This document shows positions 18,101-26,843 of a DNA stretch of 26,843 nucleotides, piece after piece. This DNA comes from Thalassiosira profunda (lineage: Eukaryota; Bacillariophyta; Thalassiosirophyceae; Thalassiosirales; Thalassiosiraceae). The notes beneath the pieces are model-generated. The model saw only the letters and a program-made list of their open reading frames with translations. It was not told the origin of the DNA and did no database searches. The DNA lies in the NCBI GenBank assembly GCA_036939355.1, contig JALLAP010000019.1, forward strand, positions 1 through 26,843. The letters run 5' to 3'. The first letter of the stretch is position 1; each line of letters opens with the position of its first letter. The position numbers and the translations under genes were made by a program.

Positions 18101-21007
18101 TGCATACCTCACTCACTTTTACGCCTCACCGATTGACTCGCAGGATGCGGCAAAACGACCCAAATCCCCCAATTCGTCCTCGAACACTCCCCCGCGAAAT
18201 CCAAGATCGTCGTCGCCCAGCCCCGCCGCTTAGCAGCCACCGGGGTCGCCGCCCGCGTGGCCCTCGAGCGGGGCGAATCCGTCCCGGGCCAAGCATCGGT
18301 GGGCTATGTCGTGCGAGGGGACTCCAAGGTCGGCCACGCGACGAGGTTGTTGTTCTGCACGACGGGCGTGCTGCTAAGGCAGCTCCAGAGTCAGGACGCG
18401 CTAAGGAACGTGACGCACGTGGTGATTGACGAGGTCCACGAGCGGCATTTGGGTGAGTGCGATGGTTGGAGACGATCTCTAGTTCTTCCTTGTGTTTGTG
18501 ATGCATGCTCTCATCGAACTCTCTTTTTCTAGATACCGACGTGCTGCTGGCGATTCTGAAGAAGACGCTGCCGTCGTTGCCCAATCTGACCGTCGTATTG
18601 ATGTCAGGTGAGATTGCTCATCACCTCGCCTATCCTTTTGCCTCTCATGTGCAACGCACTCTCAACAACACACGCCCATCGCCCCTCGCAGCCACCATGG
18701 ACGCCGACCGCTTCGCCCAGTACTGGGGCGCCGGCACGCCGCGGATGCACATACCGGGATTCACCCACCCCGTGGAGGACTTTACGCTCGAGGACGTGCT
18801 CGAGATGACGAATTATATCCCGCCCAGGAAGAAGAAGAAGCAGCAACACTATCCTCGAGGCGGCGGCGGAGGCAAAGGCTATCACATACAGCCGTCCTTT
18901 GTGGACGGGGACGATGTTGGGGATGACGGCGACGAGGAGGATCCGGAGGAGAAGGACGCCAGTGCATCTCCCGCAGCGTGCGCGGTGCCACTGGAAGAGC
19001 GGCTCAAGCGCATCAACGAGAGCGCCATCGATTACGACCTCATTGCAATTCTGATCCAAACGCTCCTGAACACAAAAGACGACGACGGCAGCATCCTCGT
19101 GTTTCTGCCGGGGGCCGGGGAGATCGATAAAGCGGAGCGGGCGATGCAGAACATTGTGCGGGGTCATGCGGTCACGGTCTTGCAGCTGCACGGGGGGCTG
19201 CCGTCGGACCGGCAGCAGCAGGTGTTCGTGCCGGCGAGGAAAGGGTACACCAAGGTTATACTGGCTACAAATGTGGCGGAGACGAGTATCACGATTCCGG
19301 ATTGCACCGTGGTGAGACATTGATGTTGATGTTGTTTGCTTGCATTGCACGAGTATTGCAATTCATACCTCTCACACTCAATGTCTACTGCTACTGCTTC
19401 TGCCACAACAGGTGGTGGACACGTGCAAAGAAAAACAAAGCAGCTTCGATCCCGTCAACCGCATGCCGCTCCTTCTCGAACGCTTCGCGTCCCGGGATTC
19501 GCTGAAGCAACGGCGAGGACGCGCGGGCCGCGTTCGGCCGGGGACGTGCTACAAACTCGTGTCGCGGCCGCTGCTCGACAAACTGCCGCAGCACGGCGAG
19601 GCGGAGATTCTGCGGTGCGCTTTGGACCAGACTCTCCTCGGCCTCCTGTTTCTGGGGCTGGAGGACGGGACCGGCGACTTCCTCAGGCTCTTCCTGGACC
19701 CTCCGAGCAAACAGCAGATCGAGTCGGCGTTGGACTCTCTGGAGAAACTGGGGGCGTTGCGCAGAGATGGGACGCGGACCGCGCTCACCCCGCTGGGCAC
19801 GCACCTCGCGGGCATCCCGGCGCCGCCGGCCGTGGGAAAGCTGCTGGTGATGGGGACGCTGCTGGGCTGTCGCGATATGGCCGTGGCGATTGCATCGGGA
19901 CTGTCGGTTGGACGCAGCCCATTTCTGCGCATCAACAACGCTCCGTTCCACAGACAACACTCCAAAGGCGATGCGGATCCGGAGAAAGAACGCACTGACG
20001 CCCAAGTCTTAAAAGAGCGCGCGGCCCTCTTCCAACAAGTGGGGAACAGCGACCACGCCTTGTTGGGCAAGGCGTTCCTCCTGTGGAAGGAGTGCCAGGG
20101 CGCCTCGGAACGGAGGAGATTTTGCGAGCGATACGGCCTGGCGTTCAACTCCATGCGGGACATGCTCGCCCTCGCGCGGCAGCTGGATTCGGCGCTGACC
20201 ACTTCCGGCTTCCATCCGTCGAAGGAGTGCAACCAGAGCGGACAATCGGGGAGGATCATCCGGTCGATGCTCGTGGCGTCTCTCTCGCCGACGCAGGTGG
20301 TGCGAGTGCAGCGCCCGTCCACGAAATACACCGAGACGGTGGAAGGTGGGATAGTCTCATGTTTCGCACGGCTGAATGAATGATTTTCTGCGTCCAAAAC
20401 TCGCCAACAATCTCAACTCTCCACACGCTCTTCTTGTCTCTCAGGCAGCATCGAAAAGGAGGGCAAGGCGAAGGAGCTCAAATTCTTCATCCGCGGCGGG
20501 AGCGATGGCAGCAGCGGTGGCGAGGGCAGTGGCGATGTACGAGTCCGAGACGGCGCGAAAGAAGAACGGGTGTTCATCCATCCCAGCTCCCACAATTTCG
20601 CCGTGGGATCGTACAGCTGCCCCTGGCTCGTCTACCACCGGCTCGTGCGCACGTCCAAGGCGTTCGTCAGCGATGCCACGGAATGCAATCCGTACGCGCT
20701 GCTTCTCTTTGGAGGCGCGATGGAGGTCCGGGCGTCCCAGGGCGTGATCGTGCTGGACGATTGGATTCGGCTGTCGGCGAATGCGCGCATCGGATCGTTG
20801 ATTGGAGGGCTGCGGCAGAAGGTCGACGAGCTGTTGGAGCGCAAGGTCGCCGATCCGTCGTTGGACATTGCGGGCTCGACGGAAATGAAGCTGATCACGG
20901 AGTGAGTTGTGTTTGTACTGCTTGTTGCCCGCGGAATGTGTATGAATACAAATGGCTAACAAGACCGCCTCTCTTTCTTTAGTCTCCTTCGCCATGACGG
21001 AGTTTAG
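15149..21007 (+). CDS. DHX57/DHX29-like DEVH-box RNA helicase (eight exons)
   Basis: Exons 15149-15264, 15735-18058, 18144-18452, 18533-18607, 18692-19311, 19412-20345, 20445-20901 and 20983-21007; all introns GT-AG, phases consistent, predicted 1619 residues. In order: a short Cys-containing N-terminus ([12 protein letters not shown]), an RG/RGG stretch, an acidic region, a UBA-like segment (about 490-540), an RWD domain (about 567-685), and a helicase core with motif I GETGCGKTTQ (split by intron 2), motif II DEVH, motif III SAT, motif IV FLPG, motif [12 protein letters not shown] and motif [11 protein letters not shown] (about 1180). HA2 and OB-fold regions follow. UBA, RWD and DEVH together point to the DHX57/DHX29 group, whose DHX29 member acts in translation initiation; the exact role here is inferred. 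A Lys/Gly/acidic insertion lies between motifs III and IV. The start has good context (ACCATGG). Confidence 0.9.
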
Positions 21008-21153
21008 GGTGGTTCTTGGAGCTGCTGTGCCAACAGCCAGATAAAAGAAGAAGTGATGCCGGAGTCCGGATACTAAACTCTAATACTATCCTACGGTACC
21101 TCTCATCTCAACAATGAATCTTAAAACGCGAGTCGAACGGTGCTGTGGTGATC
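21008..21153. other. Tail-to-tail spacer, helicase / DUF285 gene 4
   Basis: 147 bp between two convergent stop codons, comparable with the 135-bp and 155-bp spacers at the two other DUF285/helicase-end junctions. It presumably holds overlapping 3' ends of both transcripts. Confidence 0.5.
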
Positions 21154-21156
21154 TCA
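21128..21156 (-). repeat. Conserved 3' element of DUF285 genes, copy 4
   Basis: On the minus strand TGAGATCACCACAGCACC then GTTCGACTCGC, starting with the gene 4 stop codon. Confidence 0.65.
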
Positions 21157-22413
21157 GGTCGGTGGGGATGACTCAGTCTGTTTGGCACTGTCGCATGTTG
21201 CGGCGCACCAGTTGGTATCAGGTCCCGCTGGGTTGTTTTGGTTGGGACAGCTCGTGCCCACGAACATCTCGTCGTATGGGAAAAACCAAATGTTCTCCTC
21301 TGCCAATTTCTCCTCTGCCGATGAGACAGTGGCATTGTAAAGGACGCACCAGGCACAGAGGTTTTGGTTGAAGGAAGTGGCTCCCTTGAACATGGCAATC
21401 ATGTATGTCACGGAGCCAACAGCCCAACGGCTGACGTCCTGATTGAACGAAGATGCTCCCGCGAACATCCTCTCCATCGAAGCCACTTTGGAGGTGTCGA
21501 AGTTGCTCACGTCCTGATCGAATGAAGAAGCTCCTTGGAACATGGCGACCATCGAAGTAACTTTGGAGGTGTCCCAACTGCTCACGTTCCCATTGAATGA
21601 TGAGGCTCCATCGAACATGAATCTCATCGAAGCCACTTTGGAGGTGTCGAAGTTGCTCACGTTCTGATTGAATGCGGAGGCTCTCGCGAACATGCTGTCC
21701 ATCGACGTGACTTTGGAGGTGTTGAAACTGCTCACGTCCCCGCTGAATGCAGAGGCTCCATAGAACATATACCACATTGACGTGACCTGGGAGGTGTCCC
21801 ACGAGAACAGATCCCCGTTGAATGCGGAAGCACCCCAGAACATGGCGTACATTGAAGCGACTTTCGAGGTGTCCCACGAGGACAGGTCGTCGTTGAAAGA
21901 TCTTTTGAATTGAAACAAATACGACATGTCGGTGACGTTGGACGTGCACCACGTTCCAATGGGCCATCCGTACGTTTGGACGACCTCGCACTCGCTATTC
22001 CCTGCGACGCAGGCGTCCCCTCCCGCCGTGTAGCTGTCCACCGCAGCCTTAAGCTCTGCGCGGTCCGCGAAGCAGCATGGAGAGGACGAACATTCTCGAC
22101 ATGTTGCCGCACACCAGTTTGTGCCAGGCCCCGCTGGATCGTTTTGGTTGGGACAGCTCGTGCCCACGAACATGTTGTAGTAATACCGGGAGGAAGTGTA
22201 ATGAGCACCCCAGGCACAGAGGTTTTGGTTGAACGAGCTGGCTCCCTCGAACATTTCACGCATGTCTGTCACAGAGGAAACATCCCAGCGGCTCACGTCC
22301 TGATTGAATGCCGATGCTAGAGAGAACATGCTCACCATCAAATCGACTTTGGAGGTGTCCCAATTGCTCACGTCTCCGTTGAATGACGAGGCTCCATAGA
22401 ACATTTCATTCAT
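21154..22413 (-). CDS. DUF285 gene 4, distal part: end of first ectodomain plus a second ectodomain
   Basis: A 419-codon open frame overlapping the upstream frame by the four bases ATGA. It has no signal peptide or anchor of its own, and its first repeat is incomplete, so it is the continuation of 22410-24392 after a one-base loss. It completes ectodomain 1 (last repeats, CAWGAHY, GTSC...NWCAATC), then starts a new Cys cap (CCFADRAEL...[15 protein letters not shown]). Seven further repeats follow, then a second terminal cap (LCAWCV...[12 protein letters not shown]). If the frameshift is a sequencing error, gene 4 is one protein of about 1080 residues with two complete repeat solenoids. If real, this half is probably untranslated. 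Confidence 0.75.
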   Translation of the reverse strand: MNEMFYGASSFNGDVSNWDTSKVDLMVSMFSLASAFNQDVSRWDVSSVTDMREMFEGASSFNQNLCAWGAHYTSSRYYYNMFVGTSCPNQNDPAGPGTNWCAATCRECSSSPCCFADRAELKAAVDSYTAGGDACVAGNSECEVVQTYGWPIGTWCTSNVTDMSYLFQFKRSFNDDLSSWDTSKVASMYAMFWGASAFNGDLFSWDTSQVTSMWYMFYGASAFSGDVSSFNTSKVTSMDSMFARASAFNQNVSNFDTSKVASMRFMFDGASSFNGNVSSWDTSKVTSMVAMFQGASSFDQDVSNFDTSKVASMERMFAGASSFNQDVSRWAVGSVTYMIAMFKGATSFNQNLCAWCVLYNATVSSAEEKLAEENIWFFPYDEMFVGTSCPNQNNPAGPDTNWCAATCDSAKQTESSPPT

Positions 22414-24392
22414 CGTCTGACTTTGGAGGTGTTGAAATGGCTCACGTCCCCGTTGAAGGACGAGGCTCGATAGAACATCTGATGCATTGACGTCACTTTG
22501 GAGGTATCAAAATTGCTCACATCCCCATCGAAAGAAGAGGCATTAAGGAACATCCATTCCATTGATGTGACTTTGGACGTGTCCCAACTGCTTACATCCC
22601 CGTTGAATGCCGTGGCTCCGAATATGGCCTCCATCGAAGTGACGTTGGAGGTGTCCCAATTGCTCACATCCTGGTTGAACGCAGAGGCTTGGCCGAACAA
22701 TGTGAACATATCAGTGACGCTGGAGGTGTCCCAATTGCTCACATCGCCGTTGAATGATGAGGCTCGCAAGAACATTTGACTCATCGAAGTGACCCGTGAG
22801 GTGTTCCAGGGCAAATCCTGATTGAATGATGAGGCTCCATCGAACATGAATCTCATGTCTGTCACTTTGGAGGTGTCCCAATTGCTCACGTCCCCATTGA
22901 ATGACTCGGCTAACCGGAACATCTCATACATCGAAGTGACCTTGGATGTGTCCCAATTGCTCACGTCCCCGTTGAATGCCAAGGCTTCTTCGAACATTGA
23001 ATTCATCGAAGTGACTTTGGATGTGTTGAAGCTGCTCACGTCTCTAATGAATGCAGACGCTTTAGCGAACATTCCATTCATCGACGTGACGTTTGACGTG
23101 TCCCAATTGCTCAAGTCCCCATTGAATGACGAGGCTCCATAGAACATGCTTCGCATCGATGCGACTTTCGAGGTGTCGAAGTTGCTGACATCCCCATTGA
23201 ACGACGATGCCCAAGTGAACATTGCTTTCATTGTCGTGACTTGAGAGGTATCCCACAACGACAGGTCTTCGTTGAAACTGTATTTGTCTCGAAACAAATC
23301 AGACATGTCGGTGACGTTGGACGTGCACCACGTTCCGATTGGCCAGCCATACGTTTGAACGACCTCGCACACACTGTCACCTGCAGAACAAGCGGCCCCG
23401 CCAGATACGTAGCGATCGACAGCACCCTGGAGTTCCTCGCGGTCCGCGAAGCACTGACTGCCATACACCGTTACGGCTTCGGCAGCACCACCTCCACCAC
23501 CCGTGCCAAAGAATACCCCCAACGCCACGGCCATGGCAGCAATCACCAGCACGAGCCCCCCGACGATCTTTCGCTGGTGCCGCTTCGCCCAGTGCTCTTC
23601 CCCGACGGGCACTGCATCGTAAATTGGCTGCTCCGGCGGCTCTGGCTCGTCCTCGACGAGAGTGGCGTGCAAGATGGGAACGGAGGGCTCCACCGGATCG
23701 GATGCGGACGAGTCGTGGGGTAGCATCGAGGGCGGAGGCGGTCGGACGGTGGGAGTCACCAGCGTGGGTTGCGCACCCTCGCCACTATCTCTCATGCCAG
23801 AAGGTCCCGTTGCTGCTCGAGGCTGGGCGGCGCTCGACGCGGCGCTTTTGGATTCGATGATGGCCGCCGCACGGGCCCGGACGTTGCGCGAGGCAGCAGC
23901 GGGCGATGCCTTCTTGGCGGCCTCAAGTTTCGAGTCCGCGCCATCGTCGAGGACGTATCCCGGAGGCAGGGGCCCCTCGTCGTCGCGATCGATCAGTTCC
24001 ACGCGTTTCTTGGTCCTTTGGGTGCCGGCAGCGCCCTGAGCATAAGACGTTTCCATCATTCCAACCGGCACCGGGGCGTCCTCTCCCGACGACACAATTT
24101 CCTCCACGCCTCTCTTACTGCGCAGTTCCCCCATTTCGAGGGCGGCGGCGGTCTGAGCGACGGGCACCGGAGCATCGTCGGACGCTGGGTGGTTTTCGAC
24201 GCCGGTTGATGTGCTGGGGCTGATGGCGGTGTTTGCACTGGAATTGTTCGCGGGCGGCGGCGGAGAAATCGCCGCCGCCGACGGACGCGGCTCGTCGCCC
24301 GCCTCCTCCGCCTCGGTCGCCACCTCCGGAGGGCCGCCGCCGGGGGGCGCGGCGGCGTCGTCGTCGTCGTCGGGGGTGGTTCCTCGGGGCAT
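22410..24392 (-). CDS. DUF285/BspA-like repeat membrane protein 4, proximal part
   Basis: Starts MPRGTT at 24392; 660 codons to the frameshift stop. It has the acidic/Pro-rich cytosolic N-terminus with both DAPVPV motifs, the HWAKRHQRK anchor, one transmembrane helix, a Cys cap (CFADREEL...WCTSNVTDM), and nearly twelve repeats of about 25 residues. The frame ends at SKVRR-stop because one base is missing relative to the repeat consensus (GTCAGACGATG where the unit needs one more base). The family repeats resume at once in the next frame. The promoter box is degenerate on this side (see 24442-24575). Almost identical to gene 3 across 23536-23690. Predicted type II surface protein if intact. 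Confidence 0.85.
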   Translation of the reverse strand: MPRGTTPDDDDDAAAPPGGGPPEVATEAEEAGDEPRPSAAAISPPPPANNSSANTAISPSTSTGVENHPASDDAPVPVAQTAAALEMGELRSKRGVEEIVSSGEDAPVPVGMMETSYAQGAAGTQRTKKRVELIDRDDEGPLPPGYVLDDGADSKLEAAKKASPAAASRNVRARAAAIIESKSAASSAAQPRAATGPSGMRDSGEGAQPTLVTPTVRPPPPSMLPHDSSASDPVEPSVPILHATLVEDEPEPPEQPIYDAVPVGEEHWAKRHQRKIVGGLVLVIAAMAVALGVFFGTGGGGGAAEAVTVYGSQCFADREELQGAVDRYVSGGAACSAGDSVCEVVQTYGWPIGTWCTSNVTDMSDLFRDKYSFNEDLSLWDTSQVTTMKAMFTWASSFNGDVSNFDTSKVASMRSMFYGASSFNGDLSNWDTSNVTSMNGMFAKASAFIRDVSSFNTSKVTSMNSMFEEALAFNGDVSNWDTSKVTSMYEMFRLAESFNGDVSNWDTSKVTDMRFMFDGASSFNQDLPWNTSRVTSMSQMFLRASSFNGDVSNWDTSSVTDMFTLFGQASAFNQDVSNWDTSNVTSMEAIFGATAFNGDVSSWDTSKVTSMEWMFLNASSFDGDVSNFDTSKVTSMHQMFYRASSFNGDVSHFNTSKVRR

Positions 24393-24441
24393 GATGCGAT
24401 TATGAGAAGCGGTGTGTGTGATTGCAAGTTGTGCTGCTTGA

Positions 24442-24575
24442 CAAATCTTGATCTTGGGGTGGAATTCCCTAGAACGGTTCGAATTCCTACGTAGAAAAAT
24501 AACTGCCCGTTCATTTTTTCTACGTAGGAATTCGAACCGTTCTACGTAGGAATTCGACCCCAAGATCAAGATTTT
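24442..24575. promoter_or_regulatory. Long inverted repeat carrying two promoter arrays, between DUF285 genes 4 and 5
   Basis: Arms 24442-24499 and 24514-24575 are near-perfect inverted copies separated by about 14 bp. Each has the order AAGATCAAGAT, GAATTC/CTACGTAG box, second box, outward to the adjacent ATG. In the left arm the box nearer gene 4 is damaged (GGAATTCCCTAGAA, lacking ACGT). The right arm is intact and ends about 55 bp before the ATG at 24628. It probably arose from head-to-head joining of two promoter regions. As single-stranded DNA or RNA it could form a hairpin. Confidence 0.75.
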
Positions 24576-24627
24576 ATTGGCACCACAACAATCACACCCG
24601 CTTCTCATAACATCAGCAGACGATAAT

Positions 24628-26361
24628 ATGGCCCGACTTACCAACCACGACGACTACGACGACGCGGCCCCGCCCCCCGGCGGCGGCCCTCCGGAGGCAG
24701 AGGAAGAGGCGGAGGAGGCGGGCACCGACCAACGTCCGGCGGCGGCAATTTCTCCGCCGCCGCCCGCCACCAATTCCAGTACGAACATCCCCATCAGCCC
24801 CGCCACATCAACGGGCGTCGAGAACCACCCAACGTCCGACGATGCTCCGGTGCCCGTCGCTCAGACCGCCGCCGCCCTCGAAATGGGGGAACTGCGCAGT
24901 AAGAGAGGCGTGGAGGAAATTGACTCGTCGGGAGAGGACGCCCCGGTGCCCGTTGAAATGATGGACACGTCTTATGATTTGGCGGAGAAGGGCTCCATAG
25001 GTGCCGCGAAAAGTGTGGCATTGGGGCCCGTGCCTCTTGGATACATTCCTGACGATGGCAGTGACTTGAAAATTGAGGCCAAAAAAAGGGCCGGCGCGTC
25101 CGCGGAAACAGCAACGACACCGCAACTTCGGGTACGGGCGGGTCCAGATGACGCAACAGATTCCATCGTTGACGTCCGCGATGACGTGTTCGGGGAGGAC
25201 GACCTTCGCGCTATCGCTGCATGTCGAAGGGGCGGTGTGTTATCGGAAGCGAGGGTGAGGCCACCTCCGCCCTCGATGCTGCCCACACCCGATCTGGAAG
25301 AGCCGGCCGTCCCCTCCTTTCACGAGGTGCACGCCACTCTGGTCGAGGACGAGCCGGAACAGCCCGTGTACGATGCGGTGCCCGTGGGAGAGGAGCACTG
25401 GGCCAAGCGGCACCAGAGAAAGATTGTCGGGGGATTTGTGTTGGTGATTGTCGCCATGGCAGTGGCTTTGGGGGTGGCATTGGGGGTGGCTTTTGGCACA
25501 GGTGGCGATGATGCTGCCGCGGTGTACGGCAGTCAGTGCTTTGCGGACAGCAACGAGCTCCAAGCTGCGGTGGATGATTACACTGCTGGAGGGGCCGCCT
25601 GCATAAGGGGAGAAAGCGAGTGCGAAGTCCTCCAAAGGTACGGCTGGCCAATTGGAACGTGGTGCACGTCCAACGTCACCGACATGTCGGAATTGTTTCA
25701 ATACAAACGGGCTTTTGGCGACGATTTGTCCTCGTGGGACACCTCCAAAGTCACTTCGATGGAATATATGTTCTACGAGGCCTCGTCATTCAACGGGGAC
25801 GTGAGCAGTTTCGACACCTCCAAAGTCACTTCGATGTCTCGCATGTTCAGGGAAGCCTCTGCATTCAACGGGGACGTGAGCAACTTCGACACCTCCAAAG
25901 TCATAGACATGTGGAGCATGTTCAATCGAGCCGAGGCATTCAACGGGGATGTGAGCAGTTGGGATGTTGCCTCTGTGACAGACATGCGATGGATGTTTAG
26001 CCGCTCCTCATTCAACCGGGACTTGAGCAATTTCGACACCTCCCAAGTCACATCGATGGAGGATATGTTCAACGGAGCCTCTTCCTTCAATCAAGACGTG
26101 AGCCGCTGGGATGTTGCCTCTGTGACGGACATGCGTGATATGTTCAACGGAGCCAGCTCGTTCAACCAAAACCTCTGTGCCTGGGGTGTCCATTACAATG
26201 CAGCTGTGTCGTCGAGCCCCGACTGGATGGGTGACCCATACGCCAACATGTTCTTGGGCACGAAGTGTCCCAACCAGAACGATCCAACGGGGCCTGAAAC
26301 AAACTGGTGCGCAGCGAAGTGCGACAGTGCCGAACAGACTGAGTCGTCCTCAGCGCCCTGA
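24628..26361 (+). CDS. DUF285/BspA-like repeat membrane protein 5 (intact)
   Basis: 577 residues, single exon, the cleanest family member. The start at 24628 ([12 protein letters not shown]) is chosen because the family leader (CGCTTCTCATAACATCAGC) precedes it directly and no ATG lies upstream in frame. The acidic/Pro-rich cytosolic region carries DDAPVPV (about 71) and EDAPVPV (about 104). Transmembrane helix about 268-290, slightly lengthened by a repeated LGVA. A Cys cap (CFADSNEL...[15 protein letters not shown]), six repeats of about 25 residues and the terminal cap (LCAWGVHYN...[12 protein letters not shown]) follow. No frameshift is seen. Predicted type II membrane protein with an extracellular repeat solenoid; adhesion or cell-surface recognition is an inference from BspA-family proteins. 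Confidence 0.9.
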   Translation: MARLTNHDDYDDAAPPPGGGPPEAEEEAEEAGTDQRPAAAISPPPPATNSSTNIPISPATSTGVENHPTSDDAPVPVAQTAAALEMGELRSKRGVEEIDSSGEDAPVPVEMMDTSYDLAEKGSIGAAKSVALGPVPLGYIPDDGSDLKIEAKKRAGASAETATTPQLRVRAGPDDATDSIVDVRDDVFGEDDLRAIAACRRGGVLSEARVRPPPPSMLPTPDLEEPAVPSFHEVHATLVEDEPEQPVYDAVPVGEEHWAKRHQRKIVGGFVLVIVAMAVALGVALGVAFGTGGDDAAAVYGSQCFADSNELQAAVDDYTAGGAACIRGESECEVLQRYGWPIGTWCTSNVTDMSELFQYKRAFGDDLSSWDTSKVTSMEYMFYEASSFNGDVSSFDTSKVTSMSRMFREASAFNGDVSNFDTSKVIDMWSMFNRAEAFNGDVSSWDVASVTDMRWMFSRSSFNRDLSNFDTSQVTSMEDMFNGASSFNQDVSRWDVASVTDMRDMFNGASSFNQNLCAWGVHYNAAVSSSPDWMGDPYANMFLGTKCPNQNDPTGPETNWCAAKCDSAEQTESSSAP

Positions 26362-26390
26362 GATCACCACAGGACCGTTCGACTCGCTAG
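26359..26390 (+). repeat. Conserved 3' element of DUF285 genes, copy 5
   Basis: TGAGATCACCACAGGACC then GTTCGACTCGCTAG, beginning with the stop codon; closest to the gene 4 copy. Confidence 0.65.
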
Positions 26391-26843
26391 ACACGCTTTC
26401 GTCGAGGGCTCATTGTTGATATCTTTATCCTACTCGTACTTAGCGATGTTCTTATTGGCAATTCTCATCTCTCATAACAATCTAACGATATCGTACCGAC
26501 ACAACGACATTCTATTGCGTTGCATTTTGAGGTACGGAGAGCCTAACTTTGCACCGTGCACATACCGGTTCGGTCGGTACGCATTGCAGCCGTTGCGGTG
26601 CACGCACACCTCCGTTTGTCTTCCACCCAATACACTTTCTATTACACACGAGCTGAAAGTATGATATGTACTTACTTCGGTGTGAGATTTGCAAATGAGA
26701 GTGACACTTGAGAAGCACATTCGTGACTCCTTTGCGACACCAGATCCGATCGGACAGTGGACAACTTCAAACTTGACTTGTTGTGGCTGCGAGCCTCCGA
26801 GAAATAACAGCCAGATCATTGTTCATCGTCATCATAAAATCCA
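26391..26843. other. Intergenic, lower-GC end of window
   Basis: Notably richer in A+T than the rest. A 115-codon minus-strand frame (26472-26819) has no recognisable features and I do not call it. I see no helicase 3' end here, unlike downstream of genes 1, 2 and 4. Confidence 0.4.

Noticed and set aside
26472..26819. 115-codon minus-strand frame at the window end
   Set aside because: No recognisable motif, signal or membrane segment; may be chance in lower-GC DNA.

Overview
The window looks like nuclear DNA of a GC-rich protist, most likely a diatom (Thalassiosira-type; inferred, moderate confidence). Three things point there: short GT-AG spliceosomal introns (79-99 bp in most genes), a local expansion of BspA-like/DUF285 26-residue-type surface repeats, and a secreted Lys/Ser/Gly/Tyr-rich repetitive protein with KxxK spacing of the kind found in biosilica proteins (silaffins, cingulins). 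There are no tRNA, rRNA, CRISPR or bacterial operon features.

Layout: a small secreted Cys-rich gene (237-656, -) is divergent from DUF285 gene 1 (1193-3240, +). Tail-to-tail with gene 1 lies a relict of a helicase 3' end (3375-3470, -). A second, two-exon DUF285 gene follows (3706-6212, +), tail-to-tail with an N-truncated helicase copy that keeps its introns and reading frame (6367-7918, -). Then comes about 1.7 kb of low-content, repeat-bearing DNA. DUF285 gene 3 (9811-11748, -) is divergent from a frameshifted second small secreted gene (12200-12546, +). This pair is an inverted copy of the first pair. Next are a four-exon silaffin/cingulin-like gene (13169-14575, -) and the full eight-exon DHX57/DHX29-like DEVH-box helicase (15149-21007, +). 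The helicase is tail-to-tail with DUF285 gene 4 (21154-24392, -), which has two ectodomains and is split by a frameshift. Gene 4 is divergent from DUF285 gene 5 (24628-26361, +).

The five DUF285 genes share one plan: an acidic/Pro-rich cytosolic N-terminus, one signal-anchor helix, a Cys-containing cap, 6-14 repeats of about 25 residues, and a C-terminal Cys cap (CAW...NWCAATC). Four of the five (1, 3, 4, 5) carry the same promoter element, paired copies of TTCTACGTAGGAATTCGA about 60-70 bp before the start codon. All five carry a recognisable conserved 3' element. The tail-to-tail DUF285/helicase-end arrangement occurs three times. The locus therefore looks like a repeatedly duplicated, rearranging, probably co-regulated surface-protein array in which several copies are decaying by frameshift.
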